A stretch of 64,000 nucleotides of DNA from Pseudarthrobacter sp. C4D7 (GCF_013359725.1 NZ_JABFMW010000017.1:1-64000); one strand, 5' to 3'. Shown: positions 1-10,171, numbered from the stretch's first letter. Numbers and translations are program-made. The notes: a model not told the origin generated them from the sequence alone.

Positions 1-46
1 GTGGGGGTGGGAAAAGCGCGGGGTGGACTGGAAGTAGCCTATCTAT

Positions 47-1516
47 GTGGAAGATCTCTTCGGGAACGGGCCAGGAAACGACGACGACGATGGTCCCGTC
101 GCGCCGGAAAGCACAGGGTCCAGGGGGCAGGGGGCGCGGAAACAGGGCTCGCCGCGGAGCCCGCTCGCGGTGCGCATGCGGCCCCGCACCATGGACGAGG
201 TGGTGGGCCAGCAGCACCTGCTGGGCCACGGATCGCCGCTGCGCCAGCTGGCAGCCGGGGCAGGCGCGGACGCCGCCGGTCCGGCCGGCCCCAGTTCCCT
301 GATCCTGTGGGGCCCTCCGGGTACCGGCAAGACCACCCTGGCGCACGTCATCGCCCGCGGCCCCGGACGAAAATTCGTGGAGCTCTCCGCCATCACCGCG
401 GGCGTCAAGGATGTCCGCCGCGTCATGGACGACGCCCTGACCGCCCGCGACCTGTACAAGACCACCACGGTGCTGTTCCTGGACGAGATCCACCGGTTCA
501 ACAAGGCCCAGCAGGACGCCCTGTTGCCCGGCGTCGAAAACCGGTGGGTTGTCCTGGTGGCTGCCACCACCGAAAACCCGTCCTTCTCCGTGGTCTCACC
601 GCTGCTGTCCCGCTCCCTGCTCCTGACACTCAAGCCACTGACGGACGCTGACATCGAAGGCCTCCTGGTACGGGCCGTGGAGGACCACCGCGGACTGGGC
701 GGCAAGGTCCGGCTCAGTGACGAAGCCCTGGAACACCTGGTCCGGCTCTCCGGCGGTGACGCCCGCCGGGCGCTAACCGCCCTGGAAGCCGCTGCCGGCG
801 TCGCATTCGGTGACGCGGACGACGTCGAACGTTCCGTGGCGGAGGAAGGCGCACCGTCCGAACCTGCCGGCGAAGAGCCGGTCACCGTGGAGCTTCGCCA
901 CACAGAGCGCGCCCTGGACGCGGCCGCCGTCCGCTACGACCGCGCCGGCGACCAGCACTACGACGTGGCCAGCGCGTTCATCAAATCCATCAGGGGTTCC
1001 GACGTGGACGCGGCCCTGCACTACCTCGCCCGGATGCTCGAAGCGGGGGAGGACCCCCGGTTCGTGGCCCGGCGGATCGTCATTTCCGCGGCCGAGGACG
1101 TGGGCATGGCGGACCCCACCGCGCTGCAGACCGCCGTGGCAGCAGCACAGGCGGTGCAGCTGATCGGCATGCCCGAGGGCCGCATCATCCTGGCTGAGGC
1201 CGTGGTCCACCTCGCCACCGCCCCCAAGTCGAACGCCGCCTACATGGGCATCAACAAGGCGATCGCGGACGTGCGGGCCGGTCTCGGCGTCGGAATTCCC
1301 GCCCACCTCCGCGACGCCCACTACCCGGGCTCCAAGCCGCTGGGCCACGGCGTCGGCTACAAGTACGCCCACGACGCCCCGCACGCAGTGGCCACCCAGC
1401 AGTACCCGCCCGACGACCTGGTGGGCCGCGACTACTACCAGCCCACCGGCAACGGCGCTGAGCGGGACATCGCCCAACGGCTGGAACGCCTCCGCCGGAT
1501 TGTCCGGGGCACCTGA
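47..1516 (+). CDS. rarA: Replication-associated recombination protein A (AAA+ ATPase)
   Basis: This is a clamp-loader-like AAA+ ATPase of the RarA/MgsA family, which acts at stalled replication forks. The first ~45 residues are a low-complexity, Asp/Gly-rich extension. The P-loop GPPGTGKT is at residues 89-96, the Walker B DEIH at 146-149, and a sensor-like TTEN follows near 174. The C-terminal half carries the family's oligomerisation region, including [11 protein letters not shown]. The length of 489 residues suits actinobacterial members. The GTG at 47 is chosen because it opens the long frame; an ATG two bases earlier is in another frame. The gene reads towards rpsD, which has its own promoter. 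Confidence 0.95.
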   Translation: MEDLFGNGPGNDDDDGPVAPESTGSRGQGARKQGSPRSPLAVRMRPRTMDEVVGQQHLLGHGSPLRQLAAGAGADAAGPAGPSSLILWGPPGTGKTTLAHVIARGPGRKFVELSAITAGVKDVRRVMDDALTARDLYKTTTVLFLDEIHRFNKAQQDALLPGVENRWVVLVAATTENPSFSVVSPLLSRSLLLTLKPLTDADIEGLLVRAVEDHRGLGGKVRLSDEALEHLVRLSGGDARRALTALEAAAGVAFGDADDVERSVAEEGAPSEPAGEEPVTVELRHTERALDAAAVRYDRAGDQHYDVASAFIKSIRGSDVDAALHYLARMLEAGEDPRFVARRIVISAAEDVGMADPTALQTAVAAAQAVQLIGMPEGRIILAEAVVHLATAPKSNAAYMGINKAIADVRAGLGVGIPAHLRDAHYPGSKPLGHGVGYKYAHDAPHAVATQQYPPDDLVGRDYYQPTGNGAERDIAQRLERLRRIVRGT

Positions 1517-1530
1517 GGGCATGGTAAGCT
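1500..1530 (+). promoter_or_regulatory. Candidate rpsD promoter
   Basis: TTGTCC (1500-1505) and TAAGCT (1525-1530) resemble -35 and -10 boxes, with a rather long 19-base spacer. They overlap the end of rarA. The start would leave an untranslated leader of about 150 bases before rpsD, with a possible GTCTG/CAGAC stem. The call rests on sequence resemblance only. Confidence 0.4.
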
Positions 1531-1685
1531 GAATCTTTGTCTGGCAAGGCGCAGACGCACAATCTCCCCAATTCACGTTGGAACGGTTATGCCCTGTGCC
1601 CAGTAGCAAAAGGCAGCGGTTGGCCGATGCTCTCCATCGTGGAGGCCAGTAACACTGACACACCGCAGATATTGGAAGGACACAA

Positions 1686-2312
1686 GTGGCTAACAACACT
1701 CGTGCTCGCCGTCAGGCCCGCCTCTCGCGGTCCCTCGGCATTGCTCTGACCCCCAAGGCCGCCAAGTACATGGAGCGCCGCCCGTACGGCCCCGGTGAGC
1801 ATGGCCGTGCCCGCAAGAAGCAGGACTCCGACTACGCCGTACGTCTGCGCGAAAAGCAGCGCCTGCGCGCCCAGTACGGCATCCGCGAAGCACAGATGAC
1901 CCGTGCCTTCGAAGAAGCCCGCCGCACCAAGGGCCTGACCGGTGAGAACCTCATCGAACTGCTCGAAATGCGCCTTGACGCCCTGGTCCTGCGTGCCGGC
2001 TTTGCCCGCACCATCGCCCAGGCCCGCCAGCTGGTTGTGCACCGCCACATCATGGTTGACGGCGTCCGCGTTGACCGCCCGTCGTTCCGCGTCGGCGAGG
2101 GCCAGCTGGTCCACGTCCACAGCCGCAGCGAGACCATGGTTCCGCTCCAGGTTGCCGCAGCCGGGGCCCACCGCGACGTCCTGCCTGCCGTTCCGGCCTA
2201 CCTGGACGTCAAGCTGGAAGCACTGCAGGCCCGCCTGGTCCGCCGTCCCAAGCGTTCGGAAATCCCGGTGACCTGCGAAGAACAGCTCGTCGTCGAATTC
2301 TACGCACGCTAA
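1686..2312 (+). CDS. rpsD: 30S ribosomal protein S4
   Basis: This primary 16S rRNA-binding protein of the small subunit organises the body of the 30S particle. It is 208 residues long, as usual. The N-terminal domain has the typical PYGPGEHG segment and none of the four zinc-binding cysteines, so it is the zinc-free form. The S4 RNA-binding fold lies at about residues 90-160 and includes ARQLVVHRHIMVDG. The start is a GTG preceded by the Shine-Dalgarno-like AAGGA. The gene is monocistronic, with its own promoter and a strong terminator, unlike the arrangement in which rpsD sits in an alpha operon. Confidence 0.98.
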   Translation: MANNTRARRQARLSRSLGIALTPKAAKYMERRPYGPGEHGRARKKQDSDYAVRLREKQRLRAQYGIREAQMTRAFEEARRTKGLTGENLIELLEMRLDALVLRAGFARTIAQARQLVVHRHIMVDGVRVDRPSFRVGEGQLVHVHSRSETMVPLQVAAAGAHRDVLPAVPAYLDVKLEALQARLVRRPKRSEIPVTCEEQLVVEFYAR

Positions 2313-2334
2313 ATCACAGCAGCGTACCCAAAGG

Positions 2335-2365
2335 AGCCCGTGGCAAGCGCCGCGGGCTTCTTTGT
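2335..2365 (+). terminator. rpsD intrinsic terminator
   Basis: AGCCCGTGGC (2335-2344) pairs with GCCGCGGGCT (2349-2358) around a four-base AAGC loop, with one G-U pair. It is followed by TCTTTGT. The position shortly after the rpsD stop fits a Rho-independent terminator. Confidence 0.8.
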
Positions 2366-2456
2366 ATGTAAGGTACTTGGGGGACATCTGCGCGGCGCCC
2401 CCGCGGGCGCGCGCAAGTTGGAACCCAACCACGGAATTTCGAGGAGATGAACGTCT

Positions 2457-2831
2457 ATGTCTGGTGGCGATATTGCCGGCCTGATCGCTGCCGGAGTGTT
2501 CGCGCTCCTGGTCCTGCTGCTTGCGGTCCCCATCCTGAAGCTTGGAAAAGTCTTCGATGAGGTGCGCACCACCATCAGGTCCCTCAGCGACGGCGCCGCC
2601 CCCCTGATGGACGAGGTCTCCGCCACCGTCTCCACCACCAACCAGCAGCTGAAGAAGGTTGACGGCATCTCGTCCAACGTCTCGGATGCGTCCGCCAACA
2701 TCGCGGCGCTGTCGTCGCTGGTCGCCGCCACGGTTGGATCTCCGCTCATCAAGGTTGCCGCCTTCAGCTACGGCGTCCGCAGCGCCTTCGCCAACCGCCG
2801 GAAGCCCGCCGCCGGGCGCCGCAGCCGCTAG
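2457..2831 (+). CDS. DUF948 membrane-anchored protein
   Basis: This is a 124-residue protein with one N-terminal membrane segment (about residues 7-29), followed by a polar, helix-prone region rich in Ser, Thr and Val. It matches the DUF948 pattern of a single anchor plus a methyl-accepting-chemotaxis-like helical stretch (DEVSATVSTTNQQL). The C-terminus is basic (NRRKPAAGRRSR). The function is unknown. A GAGGAG lies about ten bases before the ATG. The gene is closely followed by another small protein and then alaS, an order I recall as common in Micrococcales. Confidence 0.8.
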   Translation: MSGGDIAGLIAAGVFALLVLLLAVPILKLGKVFDEVRTTIRSLSDGAAPLMDEVSATVSTTNQQLKKVDGISSNVSDASANIAALSSLVAATVGSPLIKVAAFSYGVRSAFANRRKPAAGRRSR

Positions 2832-2845
2832 ATTCGGGAACGCAC

Positions 2846-3076
2846 ATGAAAAGAATTGTCTGGATGGGAATCGGCGTGGCCATCGGTGTCATTGCCTTCC
2901 GCAAAGTGAGCCAGGCCCAGTCCAGCCTCGGGCCGGAGGGCCTCAACCGTACGGTGGGCCGGCTGGCCGACGGAGTGTACGACTTCGCCGATGCCGTCCG
3001 CGCAGGCATGCGGGAACGGGAAACCGACCTCAGGACCGCGCTGGGCATCGAATCCGCGGAAGTGGTCCGCCGCTAA
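2846..3076 (+). CDS. Small hypothetical protein with N-terminal membrane segment
   Basis: This is a 76-residue protein starting MKRIVWMGIGVAIGVIAF, a single hydrophobic segment or uncleaved signal, followed by a charged, probably helical region. It starts 14 bases after the DUF948 gene, so the two are probably co-transcribed. Small proteins of this kind sit before alaS in related actinobacteria, but no function is known to me. The coding call rests on conserved position, good frame usage and the membrane segment. Confidence 0.7.
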   Translation: MKRIVWMGIGVAIGVIAFRKVSQAQSSLGPEGLNRTVGRLADGVYDFADAVRAGMRERETDLRTALGIESAEVVRR

Positions 3077-3199
3077 GCCCCCAGGGGCATCACGCAGGCA
3101 GCCAGCCAATATCCGGCAGGTCCCCGTTACGGGACCGCCACTTGAACGTCATTCCCGTGCCGCCCCCGGCGCGGACCAAGAAGGGTAAGAAAACAGCTC

Positions 3200-5878
3200 A
3201 TGAAGTCGCAGGAGATCACAAAGCGCTGGGTGGACTTTTTTGTCAGCAAGGGCCACACCGCGGTTCCCTCCGCATCGCTGGTCTCCAGCGACCCCTCGCT
3301 GCTGTTCACGGTGGCCGGCATGGTTCCGTTCATCCCCTACCTCACTGCCCGTGAGGAAGCACCCTACTCGCGCGCCACCAGCGTCCAGAAGTGCATCCGC
3401 ACCGGCGACATCGAGGAAGTGGGCAAGACCGCCCGGCACGGCACGTTCTTCCAGATGTGCGGCAACTTCTCCTTCGGTGACTACTTCAAGGAAGACGCCA
3501 TCAAGTTCGCCTGGGAGCTGCTCACCAAGAGCGTTGACGACGGCGGCTACGGACTTCCGCCCGAGCGGCTGTGGGTGACGGTCTACGAAGAAGACGACGA
3601 AGCCGAGGAACTGTGGCTGAAGAACACCGGCGTTCCCGCTGAGCGCATCCAGCGCATGGGCAAGTCGGACAACTACTGGTCCACCGGCCAACCCGGCCCG
3701 GCAGGTCCCTGTTCCGAGATCTACTACGACCGCGGTCCGGCCTACGGCGTTGAAGGTGGCCCGCTGGCCGACGAGACCCGCTACATCGAGATCTGGAACC
3801 TCGTGTTCATGCAGTACCAGATCGAAAACGTCCGTTCCAAGGTGGACTTCGACATCGTCGGCGAGCTGCCCAAGAAGAACATCGACACCGGCCTGGGCAT
3901 GGAACGCCTGGCCATGATCCTGCAGGGCGTCGAAAACATGTACGAGACCGACCAGGTCCGTCCGGTGATCGACAAGGCCGCCGAGCTCTCCGGCAAGGAG
4001 TACACCTCCGCAGAGTCCGAGGACGACCCCCACCACACGGACGACGTCCGCATGCGCGTGGTGGCAGACCATATCCGGTCCGCCCTGATGCTGATTTCCG
4101 ACGGCGTGACCCCCTCCAACGAGGGCCGCGGCTACGTCCTGCGCCGCCTGATCCGCCGGGCCGTCCGCTCCATGCGCCTGCTCGGCGTCGAACAGGCGTG
4201 CCTGCCGGACCTGCTGCCCGCCTCACGCGACGCCATGAAGGGCGTCTACCCTGTGGTGGCCACCGACTTTGACCGGATCAGCCGCATCGCATATGCCGAG
4301 GAGAAGGCCTTCCTGCGCACCATCGCCTCCGGCACCGCCCGGCTCGAAGACGCCGTCAAGGAATCGAAGGCAGCCAACCAGCCGCTGTCCGGCGAGGACG
4401 CCTTCGCACTGCACGACACCTACGGTTTCCCCATAGACCTCACCCTCGAAATGGCCGAAGAAGCCGGGCTGAAAGTGGATGAGGCAGCCTTCCGCAGCCT
4501 GATGCAGGAACAGCGCCAGCGCGCCCAGGCCGATGCCAAGGGCAAGAAGGGCGGCCACGCGGACGTCAGCGTCTTCCAGGAACTCCTTGGCCAGGGCGAG
4601 ACGGTCTTCACCGGCTACACCGAGCTTGAAGGCGAGTCCCGCGTCCGCGGCCTGCTCAGCGCCGGCCGCCAGGTCCAGCAGGCAGCCACCGGAGACGAGA
4701 TTGAACTCGTCCTGGCGGAAACCCCGTTCTATGCCGAGGCCGGCGGCCAGGCCGCGGACACGGGCCTGATCACCGGCGACGGTTTCGTCGTCGAGGTCCT
4801 TGACGTCCAGCGCCCCATCAAGGGCCTGAGCGTGCACAAAGCGATTGTCCGCGAGGGCGAAATCGGCGCCGACTCGCTGGTGCGCGCCGCCGTCGACCGT
4901 GAACGCCGCCATGCCGCCGAGCAGGCCCACACGGGCACGCACATTGTCCACGCCGCCCTGCACCAGATCCTGGGCCCGGAAGCCACCCAGCGCGGTTCCT
5001 TCAACAAGGCCGGCTACCTGCGCTTCGACTTTGCCTGGGGCGAGGGCCTGAGCACAGCCACCCGGTCCGAGATCGAAGAGGTTTCCAACCTCGCGATCCG
5101 CAACAACTACTCCGTGGAAACGAAGATCATGGGCCTGGCCGAGGCCAAGGCCATGGGCGCCATGGCACTCTTCGGCGAGAACTACGGCAGCGAAGTGCGC
5201 GTCGTGGAAATCGACGGTGCCTGGTCACGCGAACTGTGCGGTGGCACCCACGTCGCCAACACCTCGCTGATCGGCAGCCTGTCCCTCCTGGGCGAACAGT
5301 CCGTGGGCTCAGGCAACCGGCGCGTGGAAGCCTTTGTCGGCATGGAGGCATTCCGCCACCTCGCCGCGGAGCGTGCCCTGGTGACCGAGCTGACGGACCT
5401 GCTGAAGGTGCCCTCCGGTCAGCTCGCCGACAGGATCTCCGCCACCCTGGCCAAGCTGAAGGCTACCGAGAAGGAACTCGACCGGCTTCGCAAGGAACAG
5501 CTGACCGCTGTTGCCGCGCAGCTGGTTGACACCGCCAAGGATGCCGCCGGCGTCCGGGTGGTGGCCCACGATGCAGGATCCGTCAGCGGCGCCGACGACC
5601 TCCGCGGCCTGGCCCTTGACCTGCGCAACCGCCTCGGCTCCACGGCTGCCGCGGTTGCCGTGGCAGGCGTCGCCAACGACCGCCCGCTGATCCTGGTCGC
5701 CACCAACGAGGCAGCCAGGGAGGCCGGCGTCAAGGCTGGTGCCCTTGTCCGCGTCGCTGCCGGCGTCCTCGGCGGCGGAGGCGGCGGCAAGGACGATGTC
5801 GCCCAGGGTGGCGGCACCGACGCCGGGAAGGTCGGCGCTGCCCTGACCGCCGTCGTCGACGCCATCGCGGGGCGATAA
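3200..5878 (+). CDS. alaS: Alanyl-tRNA synthetase
   Basis: This class II aminoacyl-tRNA synthetase charges tRNA-Ala and edits mischarged Ser or Gly. It has 892 residues, the full family length. The N-terminal catalytic domain includes RATSVQKCIRTGDIEEVGKT and GLGMERLAMILQG. The editing domain carries the zinc-binding HTGTH and CGGTH motifs. The C-Ala domain ends in a Gly-rich segment (GGGGGGKDDVAQGGG). The ATG is preceded by AAGGGTAAG. The ruvX start follows the stop by seven bases, so alaS probably heads the unit with ruvX, mltG and the aro genes. Confidence 0.98.
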   Translation: MKSQEITKRWVDFFVSKGHTAVPSASLVSSDPSLLFTVAGMVPFIPYLTAREEAPYSRATSVQKCIRTGDIEEVGKTARHGTFFQMCGNFSFGDYFKEDAIKFAWELLTKSVDDGGYGLPPERLWVTVYEEDDEAEELWLKNTGVPAERIQRMGKSDNYWSTGQPGPAGPCSEIYYDRGPAYGVEGGPLADETRYIEIWNLVFMQYQIENVRSKVDFDIVGELPKKNIDTGLGMERLAMILQGVENMYETDQVRPVIDKAAELSGKEYTSAESEDDPHHTDDVRMRVVADHIRSALMLISDGVTPSNEGRGYVLRRLIRRAVRSMRLLGVEQACLPDLLPASRDAMKGVYPVVATDFDRISRIAYAEEKAFLRTIASGTARLEDAVKESKAANQPLSGEDAFALHDTYGFPIDLTLEMAEEAGLKVDEAAFRSLMQEQRQRAQADAKGKKGGHADVSVFQELLGQGETVFTGYTELEGESRVRGLLSAGRQVQQAATGDEIELVLAETPFYAEAGGQAADTGLITGDGFVVEVLDVQRPIKGLSVHKAIVREGEIGADSLVRAAVDRERRHAAEQAHTGTHIVHAALHQILGPEATQRGSFNKAGYLRFDFAWGEGLSTATRSEIEEVSNLAIRNNYSVETKIMGLAEAKAMGAMALFGENYGSEVRVVEIDGAWSRELCGGTHVANTSLIGSLSLLGEQSVGSGNRRVEAFVGMEAFRHLAAERALVTELTDLLKVPSGQLADRISATLAKLKATEKELDRLRKEQLTAVAAQLVDTAKDAAGVRVVAHDAGSVSGADDLRGLALDLRNRLGSTAAAVAVAGVANDRPLILVATNEAAREAGVKAGALVRVAAGVLGGGGGGKDDVAQGGGTDAGKVGAALTAVVDAIAGR

Positions 5879-5885
5879 CCCAGCC

Positions 5886-6485
5886 ATGACCGATGCTGTT
5901 GCTGCCGGCGGCTACCCCCAGGGCGTGAAACTGGGGGTGGACGTCGGCACCGTCCGCGTAGGGGTGGCCATCTGCGACCGGGACTCCATCCTGGCCACGC
6001 CGTACAAGACCCTCGACCGGAATGCCAGAAAGAACTCCGACGTACGCGTCATCGCCAAACTGGCGGAGGAGCTGGGAGCCGTGCAGGTCATCGTTGGCCT
6101 GCCGCGGACCATGAAGGGCGAGGAACACTCCTCGGCAAGGATGGCCACGGACTACGCACTGCTCCTTGCGGGAGAACTTGCCACCCGCGGCCTGGCGGTC
6201 CCGGTCAACCTGGTGGACGAACGGCTCAGCAGTGTCTCAGCCCACCGCAACCTGCACGAAGCTGGCATGAGCAGCAGGGATCACCGTAAAGTAGTTGATC
6301 AGGTCGCGGCGGCGGGGATTCTTCAGCACGCCATCGACATGCAGAAAGCCAGGGGAGCGGATGTCGGCTCACGCGTGACAGCGCCGTCCCCGTCCGTGGA
6401 CCTGGGGGCCGGTGGGGCGGACCAGCCCGTCCGCGCCATCGCCGTAGACACGGCCCAATCTTCACATCATGGAAGGCAACAGTGA
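5886..6485 (+). CDS. ruvX: Putative pre-16S rRNA nuclease / Holliday junction resolvase (YqgF family)
   Basis: This is an RNase H-fold protein of the YqgF/RuvX family, which matures the 16S rRNA 5' end and has been proposed as a resolvase. The N-terminal GVDVGTVRVGVAICD carries the first catalytic Asp. IVGLPRTMKG and VDERLSS contain the next acidic site, and the DQVAAAGILQ region contains the last. The protein has 199 residues, longer than the ~140-residue core, because of a C-terminal low-complexity tail of ~45 residues. The stop overlaps the mltG GTG start by four bases, which indicates translational coupling. Confidence 0.93.
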   Translation: MTDAVAAGGYPQGVKLGVDVGTVRVGVAICDRDSILATPYKTLDRNARKNSDVRVIAKLAEELGAVQVIVGLPRTMKGEEHSSARMATDYALLLAGELATRGLAVPVNLVDERLSSVSAHRNLHEAGMSSRDHRKVVDQVAAAGILQHAIDMQKARGADVGSRVTAPSPSVDLGAGGADQPVRAIAVDTAQSSHHGRQQ

Positions 6486-8092
6486 GCCCTGCCAACATTG
6501 ACGACACCTCCGGTCCGCTGGACCCCGGGACCGGGAGGCCGCTGACCCGCAAGGAAATGCGGGCCCGGGAGAAGAGCCTCAACACCGGCGGCCACGACGC
6601 CGTGCCCGAGCAGGCCTATGAGACCGGCGACGTCCCTCCGCCGCCGGCAGCGCCACCGGCAGCCGGCGATTCCGCAGCCGAGCCGACGTTCGCTCCGCTC
6701 CCTGCTGCGGGCGATGTTCCGGCAGAGCCGGAATCCCCTCCGTCCATCCATGACGAGGAGCCGGCACACGGTTCCGCCGGCCACCACGAGGACGCAGTGC
6801 ACCACGACGACGCAGTGCACCACGAGGACGCAGTCCATCACGACGACGCCACTCATCATGAGGACGGCCAGCACCCCCTCGACAGCTACGACGCCGTCGC
6901 GCACGACCACCAGGAAGGTGTGCACGAGGACTATGCGTACCACCCCGGCACCGAGTACCACGCAGACGCTCCCCACCCCGACGAAAGCCACGACCTGCTT
7001 CCTGGCGCATCGGAAGCCCCGGTAGTGCGGCCGTCCAAGAAAGTCAGGCGCCGCCGTCGCCTCGTTGCCCTGTTCCTGACCCTGGCCGTTTTCGTGACCG
7101 CCGTTGCCGTGGGGGCGCAGTTCCTCAAGCCCCTCCTGGGCAGCGGCAAGCCGTCGGACTTTCCCGGACCCGGATCCGGTGAAGTCCAGGTGACCGTCGC
7201 AAGCGGGGAAGGAACCCGCTCGGTGGCCAACGAGCTGGAGAACCAGCGGGTCGTGGCCAACGCGGATACATTCATGCAGGCATTCCACGCCTCCGGCGGA
7301 ACCCTGTCACCGGGGGACTACACCTTCAAGACGGAAATGAAGAACTCGGACGCCGTCAACGTGCTGCTCGGCAAGGACAAGACCAAAGTCATCTACTTCG
7401 CCTTGAGCGCCGGACTGCGGATCGGAGAATCCCTGCAGGCTATTTCGGAAGGGTCCGGTGTGTCCGTGCAGCAGTTGCAGGCACTCAGCAACGAGCCGGC
7501 CCAGTTTGGCCTGCCCGCCAACGCCAAAAACCTTGAAGGCTACCTGGCGCCGGGCGAATACCGGTTCCCGCTGGGCACACCCGCCAAGGACATCCTGCAG
7601 GCCCTGGTGAAGGCCACCACCGACGAGCTGGTTTCGCAGGGCATTACCGATCCCGCCAAGCAGTACGAGGCCGTCATCGTGGCAAGCATCGTCCAGGCCG
7701 AGGGAGGCCAGGCCGATTACGGTGATGTGGCCGGCGCCATCTACAACCGGCTCAAGCCCAACGACCAGACCGGCGGTTTCCTGCAGGTCGACTCCGCCGT
7801 CACCTACGGTCTGGGCACCAGGAGCTTCAACTTCACGGACGAGCAGCGGCAGGACAAATCCAACCCGTACAACACCTACGCGAACCCGGGGCTGCCGCCG
7901 GGACCCATTGGCTCACCCGGCAAGACGGCCATTGACGCCGCCGCCCGGCCCAAGGCCAATGACTACCTGTATTGGGTGACCATCAACCTGGACACCAAGG
8001 AAACCAAGTTCGCCAAAACGCTTGCCGAACACAACGCCTTCGTAGAGCAGTACAACGCGTGGTGCCAGGCCAACCCGGGCCGCTGCACGTGA
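6482..8092 (+). CDS. mltG: Endolytic murein transglycosylase MltG
   Basis: This membrane-bound lytic transglycosylase of the YceG family cleaves nascent glycan strands. It has 536 residues. The N-terminal ~190 residues are a predicted cytoplasmic, disordered, acidic and His-rich region with a hexapeptide repeat (residues 101-128). A basic RRRRR stretch and one membrane segment (about 196-215) follow. The extracellular part has a LysM-like segment and the catalytic YceG domain with IVQAEGGQ, whose Glu407 is the likely catalytic residue, and AIYNRLK. Its GTG overlaps the ruvX stop, and its own stop overlaps the aroE GTG. Confidence 0.95.
   Translation: MSPANIDDTSGPLDPGTGRPLTRKEMRAREKSLNTGGHDAVPEQAYETGDVPPPPAAPPAAGDSAAEPTFAPLPAAGDVPAEPESPPSIHDEEPAHGSAGHHEDAVHHDDAVHHEDAVHHDDATHHEDGQHPLDSYDAVAHDHQEGVHEDYAYHPGTEYHADAPHPDESHDLLPGASEAPVVRPSKKVRRRRRLVALFLTLAVFVTAVAVGAQFLKPLLGSGKPSDFPGPGSGEVQVTVASGEGTRSVANELENQRVVANADTFMQAFHASGGTLSPGDYTFKTEMKNSDAVNVLLGKDKTKVIYFALSAGLRIGESLQAISEGSGVSVQQLQALSNEPAQFGLPANAKNLEGYLAPGEYRFPLGTPAKDILQALVKATTDELVSQGITDPAKQYEAVIVASIVQAEGGQADYGDVAGAIYNRLKPNDQTGGFLQVDSAVTYGLGTRSFNFTDEQRQDKSNPYNTYANPGLPPGPIGSPGKTAIDAAARPKANDYLYWVTINLDTKETKFAKTLAEHNAFVEQYNAWCQANPGRCT
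6782..6865 (+). repeat. 18-bp tandem repeat encoding HHEDAV/HHDDAV in mltG
   Basis: About 4.7 in-frame copies of an 18-base unit encode HHEDAV, HHDDAV, HHEDAV, HHDDAT, HHED (MltG residues 101-128). Glu and Asp alternate at the third position. The flanking sequence to about residue 180 stays rich in His and Asp. Copies differ mainly at third codon positions. Confidence 0.9.
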
Positions 8093-8949
8093 GCCTGCGG
8101 GCCGCCGTCCTGGGCCACCCGATCAGCCACTCCAAGTCCCCGGCCCTGCACCTCTCCGCCTACGGGCGGCTGGGGGAGGGCATCAGTTACACGGCCATCG
8201 ATGTTACTGAGGACCTGCTGCCGGCCTTCATGCGCCAGATCCGCAACCAGCCGGGCTGGCGCGGGCTCTCGGTGACCATGCCGCTGAAGACCGCCATGCT
8301 CAGTGAGGTCGATGAAGTTCGGGGCGTGGCACGGACCCTTGGCGTGGTGAATACCGTCACCTTCGAGGAGTCCGCGGGCAGCGTGCGGACTGTGGGGTCC
8401 AATACCGACGTCGCGGGCATCGTCAACGCCTTGCGCCACGCCGGTACCCGGTCGGCACCGTCTGCCGCCATTCTGGGCGGCGGGGGAACAGCGGCGTCGG
8501 CCGTGGCGGCCCTGAAGGAACTCGGCACGGACACCGTGCAGGTTTTCGTCCGGGACGCGTCCCGGACAACAGAAGTCCGTTCAGCCGCCGACAGCCTGGG
8601 TGTGGCCCTTGAGGTGCGCCCCCTGGCCGGGGCCGCCCGCGCCACGGCGGAATCCGACGTCGTCATTTCAACCCTTCCGCCCCGCGCGGCTGACGGGCTG
8701 GCCGCCGATATTGCGGCGTTGAAAACCCGGACACCCGGCGTCCTGCTGGACGTGGCCTACGATCCGTGGCCCAGCCTGGTCGCCTCCGTGTGGCAGGTGG
8801 GCGGCGGCGCGGTAGTGCCGGGCCTGGAGATGCTGCTCTACCAGGCCGTGGAACAGGTGCGGCTCTTCACCCGGCGCGGGGAAGACGTTAATGCAGCTGT
8901 CATAGATGTGATGTGTGACGCAGTCGGCCTTGCCCGACGGGCGTTGTGA
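8089..8949 (+). CDS. aroE: Shikimate dehydrogenase
   Basis: This enzyme reduces 3-dehydroshikimate to shikimate with NADPH. The protein is 286 residues from the GTG at 8089, which overlaps the mltG stop. This start places [17 protein letters not shown], the substrate-binding signature, at the N-terminus as in the family; an upstream in-frame start would add about 39 residues inside mltG. The nucleotide-binding loop [11 protein letters not shown] lies in the middle. The family's substrate-binding Lys is in MPLKTAML. aroC follows directly, so shikimate synthesis continues in this unit. Confidence 0.95.
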   Translation: MSLRAAVLGHPISHSKSPALHLSAYGRLGEGISYTAIDVTEDLLPAFMRQIRNQPGWRGLSVTMPLKTAMLSEVDEVRGVARTLGVVNTVTFEESAGSVRTVGSNTDVAGIVNALRHAGTRSAPSAAILGGGGTAASAVAALKELGTDTVQVFVRDASRTTEVRSAADSLGVALEVRPLAGAARATAESDVVISTLPPRAADGLAADIAALKTRTPGVLLDVAYDPWPSLVASVWQVGGGAVVPGLEMLLYQAVEQVRLFTRRGEDVNAAVIDVMCDAVGLARRAL

Positions 8950-8975
8950 CCGCCCTACGTGGCAGGATGGAAATT

Positions 8976-10171
8976 ATGCGTTGGTTGACTGCCGGTGAAT
9001 CCCATGGCCCGGCTCTGATGGGAATTATTGAAGGCGTCCCCGCCGGTGTGGAAATTACCGGCGGCCACATCGCAGACTCCCTGGCCCGCCGCCGGCTCGG
9101 CTACGGGCGTGGCGCGCGGATGAAATTCGAACAGGACGTGGTCACGATCCTTGGCGGCGTGCGGCACGGCCTGACGCAGGGTGGGCCCGTGGCCATCCAG
9201 GTGGCGAACACAGAATGGCCCAAGTGGGAGCAGATCATGTCCGCCGATCCGGTGGACCCCGAACTGCTGGCAGACCAGGCGCGCAACGCGCCCCTGACCC
9301 GCCCGCGCCCCGGGCATGCGGACTTCACCGGCATGCAGAAATACGGCTTCGACGAGGCCCGCCCGGTCCTGGAGCGCGCAAGCGCACGGGAAACCGCCAC
9401 ACGCGTGGCACTGGGCACCGTGGCGGCGCAGTTCCTCAAGCACCTCGGCATTGAACTTGTCAGCCACACCGTTTCCATTGCCAGCGTAACCGTCCCTGAA
9501 GGCCGGCCGCTGCCGGTCCCCGGCGACGTCATTGCCCTGGACACGGACCCCTTGCGCTGTTTTGACCGCGAAACCTCGGACGCCATGGTGGCTGAAGTGG
9601 ACGCCGCGCACAAAGAGGGCGAAACCCTGGGCGGAGTGGTGGAGGTCCTGGCCTACGGACTCCCGCCGGGACTGGGCAGCTACGTGCACTGGGACCGCCG
9701 ACTCGACGCCAGGCTGGCTGCGGCACTCATGGGCATCCAGGCCATCAAGGGCGTGGAGGTTGGTGACGGCTTCCTGACTGCCGCACGCCGTGGCTCCGCT
9801 GCCCACGACGAAATCGTCCGGGACGGTGAGGGCCGCATTGTGCGTACCAGCAACCGCGCCGGCGGCATCGAAGGCGGCATGAGCATCGGCGATGTCCTCC
9901 GGGTCCGTGCCGCCATGAAACCCATCGCCACCGTTCCTCGCGCGCTGCGCACCATCGACGTCAGCACCGGTGAACCGGCCAAGGCCCACCACCAGCGTTC
10001 CGACGTCTGCGCAGTTCCGGCCGCCGGTGTGGTGGCAGAGGCCATGGTGGCCCTGGTCCTCGCCGAGGCCGTCATCGAGAAGTTCGGCGGTGACTCAGTG
10101 GCGGAAACCGCACGCAACATCAAGGGTTACCTGGAAAGCATCCCGGCATCCCTGGACTCGATCGGCCAGTA

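Noticed and set aside
7972..8949. aroE start upstream of 8089
   Set aside because: It would add 39 residues read from the mltG coding region in another frame, without family similarity. The GTG at 8089 overlaps the mltG stop and gives the usual N-terminus.
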